Shown here: positions 20,283 through 32,123 of the stretch, one piece after another
Layout of the letters: every line of letters begins with the position of its first letter
Position numbering within the stretch: position 1 is the stretch's first letter
NCBI RefSeq assembly: GCF_003581645.1
Contig: NZ_QXFK01000016.1
Location: 248,001 to 312,000, forward strand
Reading direction: 5' to 3'
DNA length: 64,000 nt
Source: Pelagerythrobacter aerophilus
Lineage (GTDB): Bacteria > Pseudomonadota > Alphaproteobacteria > Sphingomonadales > Sphingomonadaceae
Made by a program: the position numbers and the translations under genes
Notes under the pieces: generated by a model
Seen by the model: only the letters and a program-made list of their open reading frames with translations
Database searches by the model: none
What the model was told of the DNA's origin: nothing

Positions 20283-20297
20283 GTTCCACTCTTGTTC
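20283..20297 (+). promoter_or_regulatory. SOS box (LexA operator) upstream of recA
   Basis: GTTC-CACTCTT-GTTC matches the alphaproteobacterial LexA site GTTC-N7-GTTC exactly. It lies 77 bases before the recA start, consistent with damage-inducible control. Confidence 0.9.
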
Positions 20298-20374
20298 TGT
20301 TGGAACAAAGAGGATACATAGCGCATCAGTCGATAACGGGAACGAAGCCCTAGGCAAGCGAAGGAGCCCATGCG

Positions 20375-21433
20375 ATGGCGGCCGAACTGAAGCTGGTTGA
20401 GAAGGAAAGCAACGTGGACCGTCAAAAGGCGCTCGACGCCGCACTGGCACAGATCGATCGCGCATTCGGCAAGGGTTCGGCGATGAAGCTGGGCCAGAAG
20501 GAAGCGATGCAGGTCGAAGCGATTTCGACGGGCTCGCTCGGCCTCGATATCGCGCTTGGCGTGGGCGGCCTGCCCAAGGGCCGGGTGATCGAGGTCTATG
20601 GGCCGGAAAGCTCGGGCAAGACGACGCTTGCGTTGCACGTGATTGCCGAGGCGCAGAAGAACGGCGGCACCGCCGCTTTCGTCGATGCCGAACATGCGCT
20701 GGATCCCGTCTATGCCAGGAAACTGGGCGTCGACATCGACGAACTGATCGTCTCGCAGCCCGACACGGGCGAGCAGGCGCTCGAGATCACCGATACCCTG
20801 GTGCGTTCGAACGCGATCGACGTGCTGGTGGTCGACTCGGTTGCCGCGCTGGTTCCGCGCGCCGAGATCGAGGGCGAGATGGGCGACAGTCACGTCGGCC
20901 TTCAGGCCCGCCTGATGTCGCAGTCGCTGCGCAAGCTCACCGGATCGATCAGCCGTTCGAAGACCATGGTGATCTTCATCAACCAGCTTCGGATGAAGAT
21001 CGGCGTTATGTACGGCAATCCGGAAACGACCACCGGCGGCAATGCGCTCAAGTTCTACGCCAGCGTGCGGCTCGACATCCGCCGCACCGGGCAGATCAAG
21101 GATCGCGACGAAATCGTCGGCAACTCGACCCGGGTGAAAGTGGTCAAGAACAAGGTCGCCCCGCCGTTCAAGCAGGTCGAGTTCGACATCATGTACGGCG
21201 AAGGTATCTCGAAGATCGGCGAGATTCTCGATCTTGGCGTCAAGGCGGGCATCGTGGAGAAGTCGGGCAGTTGGTTCAGCTACGACTCGATCCGCATCGG
21301 CCAGGGCCGCGAGAACGCCAAGCAGTACCTCAAGGAAAACCCAGAAGTTTGCGACAGGTTGGAAGCCGCCATCCGCGGCCGGACCGACGAGGTCGCCGAG
21401 GAAATGATGACGGGTCCGGACGCGGACGACTGA
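20375..21433 (+). CDS. recA: Recombinase RecA
   Basis: A 352-residue recombinase that forms filaments on single-stranded DNA, drives strand exchange and triggers LexA self-cleavage. Walker A GPESSGKT is at 76-83. [14 protein letters not shown] and the acidic C-terminus are typical. AAGGAG lies 8 bases before the ATG. It is preceded by an SOS box and followed by a strong hairpin terminator, so it is probably monocistronic. Confidence 0.99.
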   Translation: MAAELKLVEKESNVDRQKALDAALAQIDRAFGKGSAMKLGQKEAMQVEAISTGSLGLDIALGVGGLPKGRVIEVYGPESSGKTTLALHVIAEAQKNGGTAAFVDAEHALDPVYARKLGVDIDELIVSQPDTGEQALEITDTLVRSNAIDVLVVDSVAALVPRAEIEGEMGDSHVGLQARLMSQSLRKLTGSISRSKTMVIFINQLRMKIGVMYGNPETTTGGNALKFYASVRLDIRRTGQIKDRDEIVGNSTRVKVVKNKVAPPFKQVEFDIMYGEGISKIGEILDLGVKAGIVEKSGSWFSYDSIRIGQGRENAKQYLKENPEVCDRLEAAIRGRTDEVAEEMMTGPDADD

Positions 21434-21477
21434 CATCATCGCCTCAAGCGGGTGCCGCAGGGCGCCCGGGAAAACGG

Positions 21478-21524
21478 GAAACCGGCGCGCGCATCCATAC
21501 GGAGGCCGCGCCGGTTTCTCTTTT
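21478..21524 (+). terminator. Rho-independent terminator of recA
   Basis: GAAACCGGCGCG pairs with CGCGCCGGTTTC across a 17-base loop, followed by TCTTTT. It lies 45 bases after the recA stop. Confidence 0.85.
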
Positions 21525-21631
21525 GGTCTGAAGGCCTGCTGCGATAGGAGATGCTTCATCCCGACCAAGTGCACCGTCCGCGCTCGGGCTGCGCCACGCC
21601 GAGTCGGGCCGCGAACGAGGAGCGAGCATCC

Positions 21632-22462
21632 ATGACGGACCGGGCGGAATGGGAAGGGCGCGTCGGGCGCACCTGGGCGGCTGAGTGGCAGCGCACCGAC
21701 CGCAGCTTTGCGGCTTTGACCGAACGCCTGCTAGGCGCCGCGACGGATGCTGCCTTTGCGCAGGCGCTCGATATCGGCTGCGGGGCGGGCGAAGTCTCGC
21801 TTGCACTCGCCCGCGCCAACCCCAGCGCACAGGTGATCGGAGTCGACGTCAGCGACGAACTCCTCGCCGCGGCGCGGGTGCGGGGCGCGGATCTGCCGAA
21901 CCTCGCTTTCGAGCTGGGCGACGCCGCGGGCTGGACGCGTGCCGGCGTCGCCCCCGATCTTCTCGTATCGCGGCACGGCGTGATGTTCTTTCCCGAGCCG
22001 GTCGCGGCCTTCGCCCATTTCGCCGACGTCGCAGCAGCGGATGCGCGGCTCGCTTTCACCTGCTTCCGCGACCCGTCGGAGAATGCTTGGGCGAGCGGGC
22101 TTGCAGCGCTGCTGCCTCCGGGGTTGGGCGCGCCGCCGCCACCTGGTGAGCCCGGCCCTTTTGCTTTCGCCGACAAAGCGTACGTCGAGCGCATTCTCAC
22201 CGAAGCTGGCTGGCGCGACGTGACGTTCGAAGCGGTCGATTTTCCGTATGTCGCAGGGGCGGGCGATGATCCGGTCGAGGACGCGCTTTCATACTTCCTC
22301 GTCATCGGCCCCGCTGCACGCGCTGCGGCGCAGATGGAGGAGCACGAACGTGCCGCCTTCGCCGAGCGGCTACGTGGGTTCCTGCGCGATCATCTCGAGA
22401 ACGGCCGCGTCGCGCTGCAAGCGGGCGCCTGGCTGGTCACGGCGCGCGCGTCAGTGCGCTGA
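21632..22462 (+). CDS. Class I SAM-dependent methyltransferase
   Basis: A 276-residue protein with the AdoMet motif ALDIGCGAGEVSLAL near residue 45, an acidic post-I motif VIGVDVSDELL, and SRHGVMFFPEPVAAF in place of motif II. The substrate cannot be told. The start at MTDRAEW is chosen because GAGGAG lies upstream and the extension to 21551 has no support. It lies alone between recA and alaS. Confidence 0.82.
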   Translation: MTDRAEWEGRVGRTWAAEWQRTDRSFAALTERLLGAATDAAFAQALDIGCGAGEVSLALARANPSAQVIGVDVSDELLAAARVRGADLPNLAFELGDAAGWTRAGVAPDLLVSRHGVMFFPEPVAAFAHFADVAAADARLAFTCFRDPSENAWASGLAALLPPGLGAPPPPGEPGPFAFADKAYVERILTEAGWRDVTFEAVDFPYVAGAGDDPVEDALSYFLVIGPAARAAAQMEEHERAAFAERLRGFLRDHLENGRVALQAGAWLVTARASVR

Positions 22463-22534
22463 TCGTCCGTCTGGCCTGGGGGAATGCACCTTAATCCGCT
22501 TGTCGCACCGCGCTCCAGCAACTAACTGCGCTGC

Positions 22535-25204
<2,670 letters not shown>

Positions 25205-25210
25205 GGCCCG

Positions 25211-25381
25211 CTACCGCCTGACGCTACTGGACCCGCGGGTCTCGGGCTCGCTTCCGCGCGGCAGGTCGCGCCCGCGGGCATCGGCCGGCTGGTCCGCGCC
25301 GCGCTTCTGCTCCTCGGCCACATTCTGGGGCTTGAACTTCTCTTCGTTGGGTTCCGGTTTCGCCGGGTTGCGGTCGGCCAT
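25211..25381 (-). CDS. Small hydrophilic protein, unknown
   Basis: A 56-residue highly charged, probably disordered protein beginning MADRNPAKPEPNEEKFKPQN. A strong AGGAG lies 7 bases before ATG at 25381, which is the main support. It converges on alaS. Composition and the PNE-K element resemble the 52-residue gene at 36724, though the similarity is short. No family is recognised. Confidence 0.6.
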   Translation of the reverse strand: MADRNPAKPEPNEEKFKPQNVAEEQKRGADQPADARGRDLPRGSEPETRGSSSVRR

Positions 25382-25439
25382 CTGAATTCTCCTTCCATCG
25401 CTCAACGCATGGAGCGCGGGAGAGTTCACGATTCCTCGT

Positions 25440-27203
25440 TCAGCCGGCCTCGGCTGTCGTCGTACGCAACTTGGGCTTGTACTGGAGCGCGCCTTCCTCG
25501 CGGATCTGTTCGCGAAACTGGTCGCGCTTCTCGTGAATGGAGGCGATCACGGGACCCATCGGGACGCCGATATCCGCCAGCACCGCTTCGGATAGCTGGA
25601 GTGAGCTTTCGAGCGTTTCCGGGACCGCATGGGTGGCGCCTGCACGATAGAGTCCGGCGGCGTCCCTCGAATCGCGGGCGCGGGCGACGATGAGGAGGTC
25701 TGGATACTGCCGGCGGATCTTCTGAACGAGCCGCTGGACGAGAACCGGCTCGTCCATCGTCAGAACCACGGCCAGCGCATTGCCGAGCCCTACCCTTTCG
25801 AGCGCATCGCGGCGCGAGGCGTCGCCATAGAGCACACGGTAGCCGTCGCGCTTGGCGCGATCGGCGATATCCACATCGGAATCGAGCGCTATGTACGGCT
25901 GATCGTGGACCGTCAGCATGTCCGCCACCAGGCGGCCGACACGCCCCGACCCGACCACGATCACGCGCGGATCCTCGCTGTATTCGGGCGGCAGTTCCGG
26001 CACGCTGTCGATGCGCCGGGCGACCGCGCGCCCGATCTTGGCGAGTATCGGGGTGATAGTGAGGCCGATGGCGGTCACGATCTGCCAGAACTGCGCCGTG
26101 CCGGGCTGGATCAGCAGCGCGGAGGTCGCGGCGGCGAGCACGATCAGCGTCGTCTCCGAGGGGCTGGCCATCATCATGCCCGTTTCCGCAGCCGTGCTCC
26201 GGCGTGCCCCCATGAGGCGCAGGAGCAGGCCGGTGACCAGCGTCTTGAAGCCCAGCACCAGCACCACCGCGAGCGCGATCGCGCCGATGTTCTCCCAGAT
26301 CGTGGTCAGGTCGATGCTCATGCCAACGGTGATGAGGAAGATGCCGAGCGCGAGGCCCTTGAACGGTTCGATGATCGCTTCGACTTCGCCGTAATACTCG
26401 GTCTCGGCGATTAGCAGGCCCGCTATGAGCGCGCCGACGATCGGCGAAAGGCCGACGACCGCGGTCGCAAGGCTGGCGCCGATCACGACGAGCAGGCTGG
26501 CCGCCAGGAACAGTTCGGGGCTCTTGGTCCGGGCGGCTTGCGCGAACAGTCGGGGCAGGGCGATGCGGCCCACGACGAGCAGCGCGACGATCACCAGCCC
26601 GCCTTGCCACAGGGTGCCGACGAGCCCTTCCCATCCCTCTGCCTGCGCATTGGGCGCCATGGCGCCCAGCAGGAAGATGATCGGAACGATCGCGATATCC
26701 TCGAACAGCAGCATCGACAGCGCGGCCCGCCCGACGGGGGTGTGCGTGCCCGAGATCGGTAGCACGATCGCGGTCGAGGACAGTGCCAGGGCAAGGCCGA
26801 GCCCGATCGCACCGGTCCAGTATTGCCCCATCATGGAGAGGGCGATGGCGATGCACGATCCGATGATGGCGAGCTCCAGCGCACCCAGCCCGAAGACGAG
26901 TTTTCGCATCTGCCACAATCGGTTGAATGACAGTTCGAGACCGATTGTGAAGAGCAGCAGGATGATCCCGAACTCGGCGAATGGCGCCAGGACCTCGGGG
27001 TCGCTGATCGTTATATGGCCGAGCAAGGGGTACTCGTAGATCAGCTTGCCGAGCCCGAACGGCCCGACCGCGATGCCGATCAGAATGAAGCCGATGACCG
27101 GGGTGATCCGGAAGCGGGTGAAGACCGGGATCACGATGCCCGCCGCGCCGAGGATGACCAGAGCATCCGTGAGTGCGGGGGAAGGTGCGATCTCTCCGGC
27201 CAT
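25440..27203 (-). CDS. CPA2-type cation:proton antiporter with RCK/TrkA-N domain
   Basis: A 587-residue KefB/KefC-like protein. About 12 membrane segments span residues 15-390, with FAEFGIILLLFTIGLELS and the LALSSTAIVLP and LFEDIAIVPI blocks of the exchanger core. A cytosolic nucleotide-binding domain follows from about 405 (VIVVGSGRVGRLVADML). Such proteins exchange K+ or Na+ for H+. No glutathione-binding or KefF-like partner is adjacent, so regulation by glutathione conjugates is not supported. Confidence 0.92.
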   Translation of the reverse strand: MAGEIAPSPALTDALVILGAAGIVIPVFTRFRITPVIGFILIGIAVGPFGLGKLIYEYPLLGHITISDPEVLAPFAEFGIILLLFTIGLELSFNRLWQMRKLVFGLGALELAIIGSCIAIALSMMGQYWTGAIGLGLALALSSTAIVLPISGTHTPVGRAALSMLLFEDIAIVPIIFLLGAMAPNAQAEGWEGLVGTLWQGGLVIVALLVVGRIALPRLFAQAARTKSPELFLAASLLVVIGASLATAVVGLSPIVGALIAGLLIAETEYYGEVEAIIEPFKGLALGIFLITVGMSIDLTTIWENIGAIALAVVLVLGFKTLVTGLLLRLMGARRSTAAETGMMMASPSETTLIVLAAATSALLIQPGTAQFWQIVTAIGLTITPILAKIGRAVARRIDSVPELPPEYSEDPRVIVVGSGRVGRLVADMLTVHDQPYIALDSDVDIADRAKRDGYRVLYGDASRRDALERVGLGNALAVVLTMDEPVLVQRLVQKIRRQYPDLLIVARARDSRDAAGLYRAGATHAVPETLESSLQLSEAVLADIGVPMGPVIASIHEKRDQFREQIREEGALQYKPKLRTTTAEAG

Positions 27204-27265
27204 TGAATTTCACCTAACGGCGGCCGCAGCCGTTGTCACGGCAATCGCGCGCCGGGAATTTGTCG

Positions 27266-28921
27266 TCAGCCTCCGCCGACGGTGGAGGGGCCGAGCGGCT
27301 CGCGGCGGGGCCGGGGCTTGCCGGGGTGTTCGCCGGCCTCGTCCCACTCGATGCGGTAGAGGTCGAAGCGGCGGTCGGCGAGATTGCGCACCGTGCCCTC
27401 GGCGCGCGCCCACGACAGGTCGGCCAGGTTGATGTCGCTGATCGTCAGCGTCTCGACATTCTCGCTCGCCTCGGCCGCCACGCCGTCGCGCGCGAAGGGG
27501 AAGTCGCAGGGCGTGAGAATGCAGCTCTGCGCGTACTGGATGTCCACGTTACCGACGTTGGGCAGGTTGCCGACATTGCCGGAAAGGACGACGAAGCACT
27601 GGTTCTCGATCGCACGTGCCTGCGCGCAATAGCGTACGCGCAAGTACCCCTGCCGACTGTCGGTACAGAAGGGCACGAAAATGATCCGCGCGCCTTCGTC
27701 CGCGAGACGCCGGGCCAGTTCGGGAAACTCGCTGTCGTAGCATATCAGGACGCCGATCGGCCCCACGTCCGTAGGGATCACGTCGATGCTGTCGCCGCCG
27801 CGGATGTTCCACCAATAACGCTCGTTCGGCGTTGGATGGATCTTCTCCTGCTCGTGCACCGATCCATCGCGCAGGCACACATAGGCGACGTTGTGGATGT
27901 CGCCGTCTTCCATGCGCGTCGGATGCGATCCGGCGACGATGTTGATGTTGTAGCGCATCGCCATGTCGGAGATGTCCGCCTTGATACGGGGGGTATACTC
28001 CGAAAGCCGCTCGATCGCTTCGACCGGCGAGAGCTGCTTCTCCTCGAAGCTCAATAACTGAAGAGTGAAGAGCTCGGGAAAGACGATGAAGTCCGACTCG
28101 TAATCGCTTGCAACATCGACGAAATACTCGACGGCGCGGTGGAACTCCGCATAGTCCGCCACTGCGCGCGCCTGAAGCTGACAGGTCGCCACGCGCACCG
28201 CCTCGACGCCGCGTGGGAGGCGCTTCTTCACCGGCTGATCGCGCTCCACGTAGGGATTGCGCCATACCATCAGAACGGCATTCGCCTCCGATTTCTTGTC
28301 CTCGGGCAGGTAGCCATGCATGATCCGTGCGGGCTCGAAGCCGTTGGCGAGCTGGAAGCGCAGGACCGGGTCATGGATCTTTGCCGCGACGACTTGCTCG
28401 AGATAGTCGTCCGGTCCGTCCACCTTGCGCTTGTTGCGTCGGTAGTTCGGCATGCGGCCGGCGAAGACGATGCCGGTCAGGTCGCGCTCCTCCGCCAGCG
28501 CGCGGCGTTCCTCGTAGAGCCGCCGGCCGATGCGCACGCCGCGCACTTTGGGGTCGACGCACATCTCGTAGCCGTAGAGCCAGTCGCCGGTCGGATCGTG
28601 CCGGCTGCCGAAGCCATTGCCGGTGATCTCGTCCCAGTCGTGATCCTGGAACGCCAGTGTCTCGGCGATCTGCATCGTCGCGCAGTAGCCGACGACCTCG
28701 TCGTCGAGCAGGGCGACGAAGCAGCCTTCGGGAAAATTGTTGATCTGCCCGCGGATCTCGCCGTGCGTATAGGCGGGCATGTCCTCGTAGACTCGGCGGA
28801 CGAGCGCGGCGATCCCGCGCACGTCCTTGGGCCGGGCGTTACGTATCTCCAGCCGCCGCTTGCCGAATTTCTCGGATGCCTTGCGGCGTGCCGGCTGCTT
28901 CTTCTTCGGTGCCCTGGCCAC
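27266..28921 (-). CDS. GNAT acetyltransferase - carbon-nitrogen hydrolase fusion
   Basis: A two-domain protein of about 551 residues. The N-terminal part (about 25-220) is a GNAT fold with the acetyl-CoA loop VRGVRIGRRLYEERR. The C-terminal part (about 240-530) is nitrilase-like with an intact triad: Glu283 in FPELF, Lys360 in EKIHPTP and Cys394 in CYDSEFPE. The combination is known as a fused family, but the substrate is not. The start is unclear: GTG 28921 is chosen because AAGGGGG lies upstream; GTG 28945 would sit inside the inverted repeat after icd and has no ribosome site. Confidence 0.88.
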   Translation of the reverse strand: MARAPKKKQPARRKASEKFGKRRLEIRNARPKDVRGIAALVRRVYEDMPAYTHGEIRGQINNFPEGCFVALLDDEVVGYCATMQIAETLAFQDHDWDEITGNGFGSRHDPTGDWLYGYEMCVDPKVRGVRIGRRLYEERRALAEERDLTGIVFAGRMPNYRRNKRKVDGPDDYLEQVVAAKIHDPVLRFQLANGFEPARIMHGYLPEDKKSEANAVLMVWRNPYVERDQPVKKRLPRGVEAVRVATCQLQARAVADYAEFHRAVEYFVDVASDYESDFIVFPELFTLQLLSFEEKQLSPVEAIERLSEYTPRIKADISDMAMRYNINIVAGSHPTRMEDGDIHNVAYVCLRDGSVHEQEKIHPTPNERYWWNIRGGDSIDVIPTDVGPIGVLICYDSEFPELARRLADEGARIIFVPFCTDSRQGYLRVRYCAQARAIENQCFVVLSGNVGNLPNVGNVDIQYAQSCILTPCDFPFARDGVAAEASENVETLTISDINLADLSWARAEGTVRNLADRRFDLYRIEWDEAGEHPGKPRPRREPLGPSTVGGG

Positions 28922-28931
28922 TGATGTCGTT

Positions 28932-28971
28932 CCCCCTTCCGTCACTGTCTGTAGTCAATGACGGAAGGGGG
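28932..28971 (-). terminator. Inverted repeat after icd
   Basis: CCCCCTTCCGTCA and TGACGGAAGGGGG form a 13-bp stem with a 14-base loop, starting 12 bases after the icd stop. No T tract follows, so it may stabilise the icd transcript end or regulate the next gene rather than terminate. Confidence 0.5.
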
Positions 28972-28982
28972 CAAACGTTTCA

Positions 28983-30203
28983 TCAGGCCCAGTTGGCCAT
29001 CTCCGCTTCGAGGTTGTTCACGATCGCCTCGAAGAACTGCTCGGTGGTGAGCCAGCTCTGGTCGGGGCCGATCAGCAGCGCGAGGTCCTTGGTCATCTGG
29101 CCGCGCTCGACGGTCTGGATGCAGACGCGCTCGAGGGTTTCGGCGAACTTCACCACGTCGGGCGTGCCGTCGAACTTGCCGCGGTACATCAAGCCCCGGG
29201 TCCAGGCGAAGATGCTGGCGATCGGGTTGGTGCTGGTCGCCTTGCCCTGCTCGTGCTGGCGATAGTGGCGGGTGACGGTGCCGTGCGCCGCTTCGGCCTC
29301 GACGGTCTTGCCATCGGGCGACATCAGGACGCTGGTCATCAGGCCGAGCGAACCGAAGCCCTGGGCCACGGTGTCGGACTGTACGTCGCCGTCGTAGTTC
29401 TTGCAGGCCCAGACGAACTTGCCGTTCCACTTGAGCGCGGAGGCGACCATGTCGTCGATCAGGCGGTGCTCGTAGGTGATGCCGGCCTTGTCGAACTTGT
29501 CCTTGAACTCCGCGTCGAACACTTCCTGGAACAGGTCCTTGAAGCGGCCATCGTAGGCCTTGAGGATCGTGTTCTTGGTCGAGAGATAGACCGGCCAGCC
29601 GCGGTCGAGACCGTAGTTGAAGCTGGCGCGCGCGAAGTCGCGGATCGAATCGTCGAGATTGTACATCGCCATCGCGACGCCGCTCGACTGGAATTCGAAC
29701 ACGTCGAGGTCGATCTTCTCGCCGTTCTCGCCTTCGAATACCAGGCGCAGCTTGCCCGCGCCGGGGATGAGCGTGTCGGTCGCACGATACTGGTCGCCGA
29801 ACGCGTGACGGCCGACGACGATCGGATCGGTCCAGCCCGGCACCAGCCGCGGCACGTTGTCGATCACGATCGGCTCGCGGAAGACGACGCCGCCCAGGAT
29901 GTTGCGGATCGTGCCGTTAGGGCTGCGCCACATCTTCTTGAGGCTGAATTCCTCGACCCGCGCCTCGTCCGGCGTGATGGTCGCGCACTTCACGCCGACG
30001 CCGTGTTCCTTGATCGCATTGGCCGCATCGACGGTGATCTGGTCGTCCGTCTCGTCGCGCTTCTGGATCGACAGGTCGTAGTACTTCAGGTCGACATCCA
30101 GGTAAGGGAGGATTAGCCGCTCGCGGATCCATTCCCAGATGATGCGCGTCATCTCGTCGCCGTCGAGTTCGACGATGGGGTTCTTGACCTGAATCTTCTG
30201 CAT
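28983..30203 (-). CDS. icd: NADP-dependent isocitrate dehydrogenase
   Basis: A 406-residue enzyme of the eukaryote-like, homodimeric NADP family common in alphaproteobacteria. It oxidises isocitrate to 2-oxoglutarate in the TCA cycle. The start is [20 protein letters not shown]; substrate-binding SPNGTIRN and [13 protein letters not shown] are present. The open frame extends 20 residues upstream without support. Confidence 0.97.
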   Translation of the reverse strand: MQKIQVKNPIVELDGDEMTRIIWEWIRERLILPYLDVDLKYYDLSIQKRDETDDQITVDAANAIKEHGVGVKCATITPDEARVEEFSLKKMWRSPNGTIRNILGGVVFREPIVIDNVPRLVPGWTDPIVVGRHAFGDQYRATDTLIPGAGKLRLVFEGENGEKIDLDVFEFQSSGVAMAMYNLDDSIRDFARASFNYGLDRGWPVYLSTKNTILKAYDGRFKDLFQEVFDAEFKDKFDKAGITYEHRLIDDMVASALKWNGKFVWACKNYDGDVQSDTVAQGFGSLGLMTSVLMSPDGKTVEAEAAHGTVTRHYRQHEQGKATSTNPIASIFAWTRGLMYRGKFDGTPDVVKFAETLERVCIQTVERGQMTKDLALLIGPDQSWLTTEQFFEAIVNNLEAEMANWA

Positions 30204-30317
30204 GTGTGCCCTATCTGTCTGGATGGTTTGCGCGGGCTTTAGCAGAGGCGGGGGAGGGCGCAAGGGAAGCTACCGGACGCGGCGGAGGCGAACGCGCCGA
30301 GATCATCGCAGATGCAG

Positions 30318-30344
30318 AAAAGGCGCCGCAATCGCGGCGCCTTT
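30318..30344 (-). terminator. Terminator downstream of tRNA-Val(GAC)
   Basis: AAAGGCGCCGC-AATC-GCGGCGCCTTT is a symmetrical hairpin with T residues on both strands. It lies 19 bases past the tRNA 3' end on the minus strand and before icd. Confidence 0.8.
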
Positions 30345-30362
30345 CGTAGCTTAGTCAGCCGA

Positions 30363-30437
30363 TGGTGGGCGTAGGAAGGATTGAACTTCCGACCCCTGCG
30401 ATGTCAACACAGTGCTCTACCACTGAGCTATACGCCC
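30363..30437 (-). tRNA. tRNA-Val (anticodon GAC)
   Basis: On the minus strand, acceptor GGGCGTA pairs with TACGCCC. The anticodon stem CTGTG/CGCAG encloses TTGACAT (anticodon GAC), the T arm is GGAAG-TTCAATC-CTTCC, and the discriminator A is followed by encoded CCA. It decodes GUC/GUU valine codons and complements the UAC isoacceptor at 5988. Confidence 0.97.
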
Positions 30438-30519
30438 AAGCCATCGATTGTGCCGCGGCGAGCGGCAGGCGCGCCATCTAGCGATTGGGTCAATGCCGCG
30501 CAAGCCCTCATTCTCACGG

Positions 30520-30909
30520 TCAGACCGTCGCGTGCAGACAGTCCTCGAACACGCGCTCGATCTCGAGCACGAGGTCGCGCAGATGGAACGGTTTTGAGAG
30601 GATCTTCGCCTGCGGCTGCTCGCGGCTGACTCGCAGCGTGACCGCGGCGAATCCGGTGATGAACATCACCTTGGTCCGCGGACTGACTTCGTTGCAGCGC
30701 TGCGCGAGTTCGATCCCGTCCATCTCCGGCATGACGATGTCCGACAGCAGGAGGTCGAAGTGCTGCGATTCGAGCAGCGGAACGGCCCGCGTTCCGCGAT
30801 CGACCGCCGTCACGTCGTAGCCGGCATTTTCCAGCGCGCGGGCGAGATAGCCGCGCATCGCCTCCTCGTCTTCGGCGAGGAGTATTCGGAGGCCGTTGCG
30901 TTCGCTCAT
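30520..30909 (-). CDS. cpdR: Single-domain response regulator CpdR
   Basis: A 129-residue receiver-only protein. The acidic pocket is in LLAEDEE, the phosphorylation site Asp57 in LLLSDIVMPEMDG, and the C-terminal MFITGFAAVTL...KPFHLRDLVLEIE is characteristic of CpdR. In Caulobacter, unphosphorylated CpdR primes ClpXP to degrade cell-cycle proteins and receives phosphate from CckA via ChpT. cckA is 13 kb away in this window. Confidence 0.92.
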   Translation of the reverse strand: MSERNGLRILLAEDEEAMRGYLARALENAGYDVTAVDRGTRAVPLLESQHFDLLLSDIVMPEMDGIELAQRCNEVSPRTKVMFITGFAAVTLRVSREQPQAKILSKPFHLRDLVLEIERVFEDCLHATV

Positions 30910-31006
30910 GGGAGTTCGCTTAGCGCCCGCCGCTTAAGAAATCTTTCGCCTTGTCGACACTGCCCTGCTTTGACACATCGTTGCTAACGGTCCAGCAAGG
31001 ATGCGA

Positions 31007-31951
31007 ATGGACGAGCGCGATTCCAGCGGGTGCGGCGAGCGGGTCTCGGGCGGGGCGATCCCCGGTACCGTCGAGCCGTCGTTCACGCTGGAGATGCCCC
31101 GTCAGACGCCGATCCCGGTGCTGATCGCAGCGCCGCACGCCGGTCGCTGCTACCCCGAAACCCTGAGGGAACGCATGCGCGATCCCGAATACAGCGCGCT
31201 GCGGCTGGAAGACCGCTACACCGATCTGCTCGCGCGCGACATCGCTGCCGCCACGGGTGCCGCGCTGCTCGTCGCGCATGCGCCGCGGGCCATGCTGGAC
31301 CTCAATCGCGCTTGCGACGACATGGACTGGTCGATGGTCTCCGGCGGCGCTCCCAGGAAGACGCGCCATTCGGCGCTCAACCGCCGGTCGCGCAGCGGAC
31401 TGGGCCTCGTGCCGCGCCGACTCGGCGGGCTGGGGGAGATCTGGAAGGGGCCGATCGACCGGGACGAGCTCGATGCGCGCATCGAGGGAATTCATCGCCC
31501 CTACCACGCACAGCTGGCCGGCGCGCTGGAGACCCTGCGCGATCGCTGGGGCGCTGCGCTGCTGATCGATCTCCATTCGATGCCGCCGCTCAGGCCCCGC
31601 TTTCCCGGCGACCGCACCGCGGAGTTCGTGCTCGGCGACCGGTTCGGCGCCTCATGCGAGCCCGCACTGGCGGCGCAAGGGCTTGGATACTTCGCGCGGT
31701 TGGAGCGGCGCACGGCGCACAACCGACCCTATGCGGGCGGTTATATTCTCGACCGGCACGGCGCGCCGGCGCGTGCCATCCATGCCTTGCAGCTCGAAAT
31801 CTGCCGGTCGAGCTATCTCGATGCGCGGCTGGCGGAGACCTCTGCGCGCATGCCTGCGGTCGCGCGCCTGCTGATCGGACTCGTCCGGGAACTTGGCGAT
31901 GCGGTTGCCGCGCTCGGAAGGAACGGGGCCCTTCCACTCGCTGCCGAATAA
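31007..31951 (+). CDS. N-formylglutamate amidohydrolase family protein
   Basis: A 314-residue hydrolase of the HutG-like family, which releases formate and glutamate from N-formylglutamate, the last step of one histidine-degradation route. Motifs visible are PVLIAAPHAGRCYP, RLEDRYTDLL and LLIDLHSMPP, which hold likely metal ligands. No hut genes are nearby, so a different physiological substrate is possible. ATG 31007 is preferred because AAGGA ends about 5 bases before it; ATG 31001 is also in frame. Confidence 0.85.
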   Translation: MDERDSSGCGERVSGGAIPGTVEPSFTLEMPRQTPIPVLIAAPHAGRCYPETLRERMRDPEYSALRLEDRYTDLLARDIAAATGAALLVAHAPRAMLDLNRACDDMDWSMVSGGAPRKTRHSALNRRSRSGLGLVPRRLGGLGEIWKGPIDRDELDARIEGIHRPYHAQLAGALETLRDRWGAALLIDLHSMPPLRPRFPGDRTAEFVLGDRFGASCEPALAAQGLGYFARLERRTAHNRPYAGGYILDRHGAPARAIHALQLEICRSSYLDARLAETSARMPAVARLLIGLVRELGDAVAALGRNGALPLAAE

Positions 31952-31982
31952 AAAACCACCTCGTGCTAAATGCACGAGGTGG
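31950..31982 (-). terminator. Rho-independent terminator, minus strand
   Basis: CCACCTCGTGC pairs with GCACGAGGTGG around a 5-base loop. On the minus strand the stem is followed by TTTTTT. It ends transcription coming leftward from sapC or from the candidate small RNA, and its T tract overlaps the stop codon of the opposing amidohydrolase gene. Confidence 0.9.
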
Positions 31983-32118
31983 CCAAGGTTCAGGGAGGAG
32001 GTGCACCGCAGTGCACCGATCGGAACAGGCTATGAGGGGAGCGCCGTTCCGATACCGATGAAATAGGTTGCAGGCCGGGATGTTTCAACCCCGGCTATCG
32101 CGAGACGATCTCGTGTTG
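31950..32118 (-). ncRNA. Candidate small RNA or sapC 3' UTR
   Basis: The 170 bases between the sapC stop and its terminator hold several stems on the minus strand: GCCGGGG/CCCGGC-type, CGGAACGG/CTGTTCCG, and GGTGCAC/GTGCACC. Just before the terminator stem is CCUCCUCCC, an anti-Shine-Dalgarno string typical of alphaproteobacterial 'cuckoo' small RNAs. No protein-coding frame is credible. It may be an independent RNA or processed from the sapC transcript. 5' end unknown. Confidence 0.45.
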
Positions 32119-32123
32119 TCGCC

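Noticed and set aside
28921-28945. GTG 28945 as the start of the GNAT-nitrilase gene.
   Set aside because: It would lie inside the 13-bp inverted repeat and has no ribosome site; GTG 28921 has AAGGGGG upstream.
32002-32067. A 21-codon plus-strand frame starting GTG after GGGAGGAGG.
   Set aside because: It is short, overlaps the structured minus-strand RNA region, and has no similarity or signal; the purine-rich string is better explained as the complement of CCUCCUCCC.
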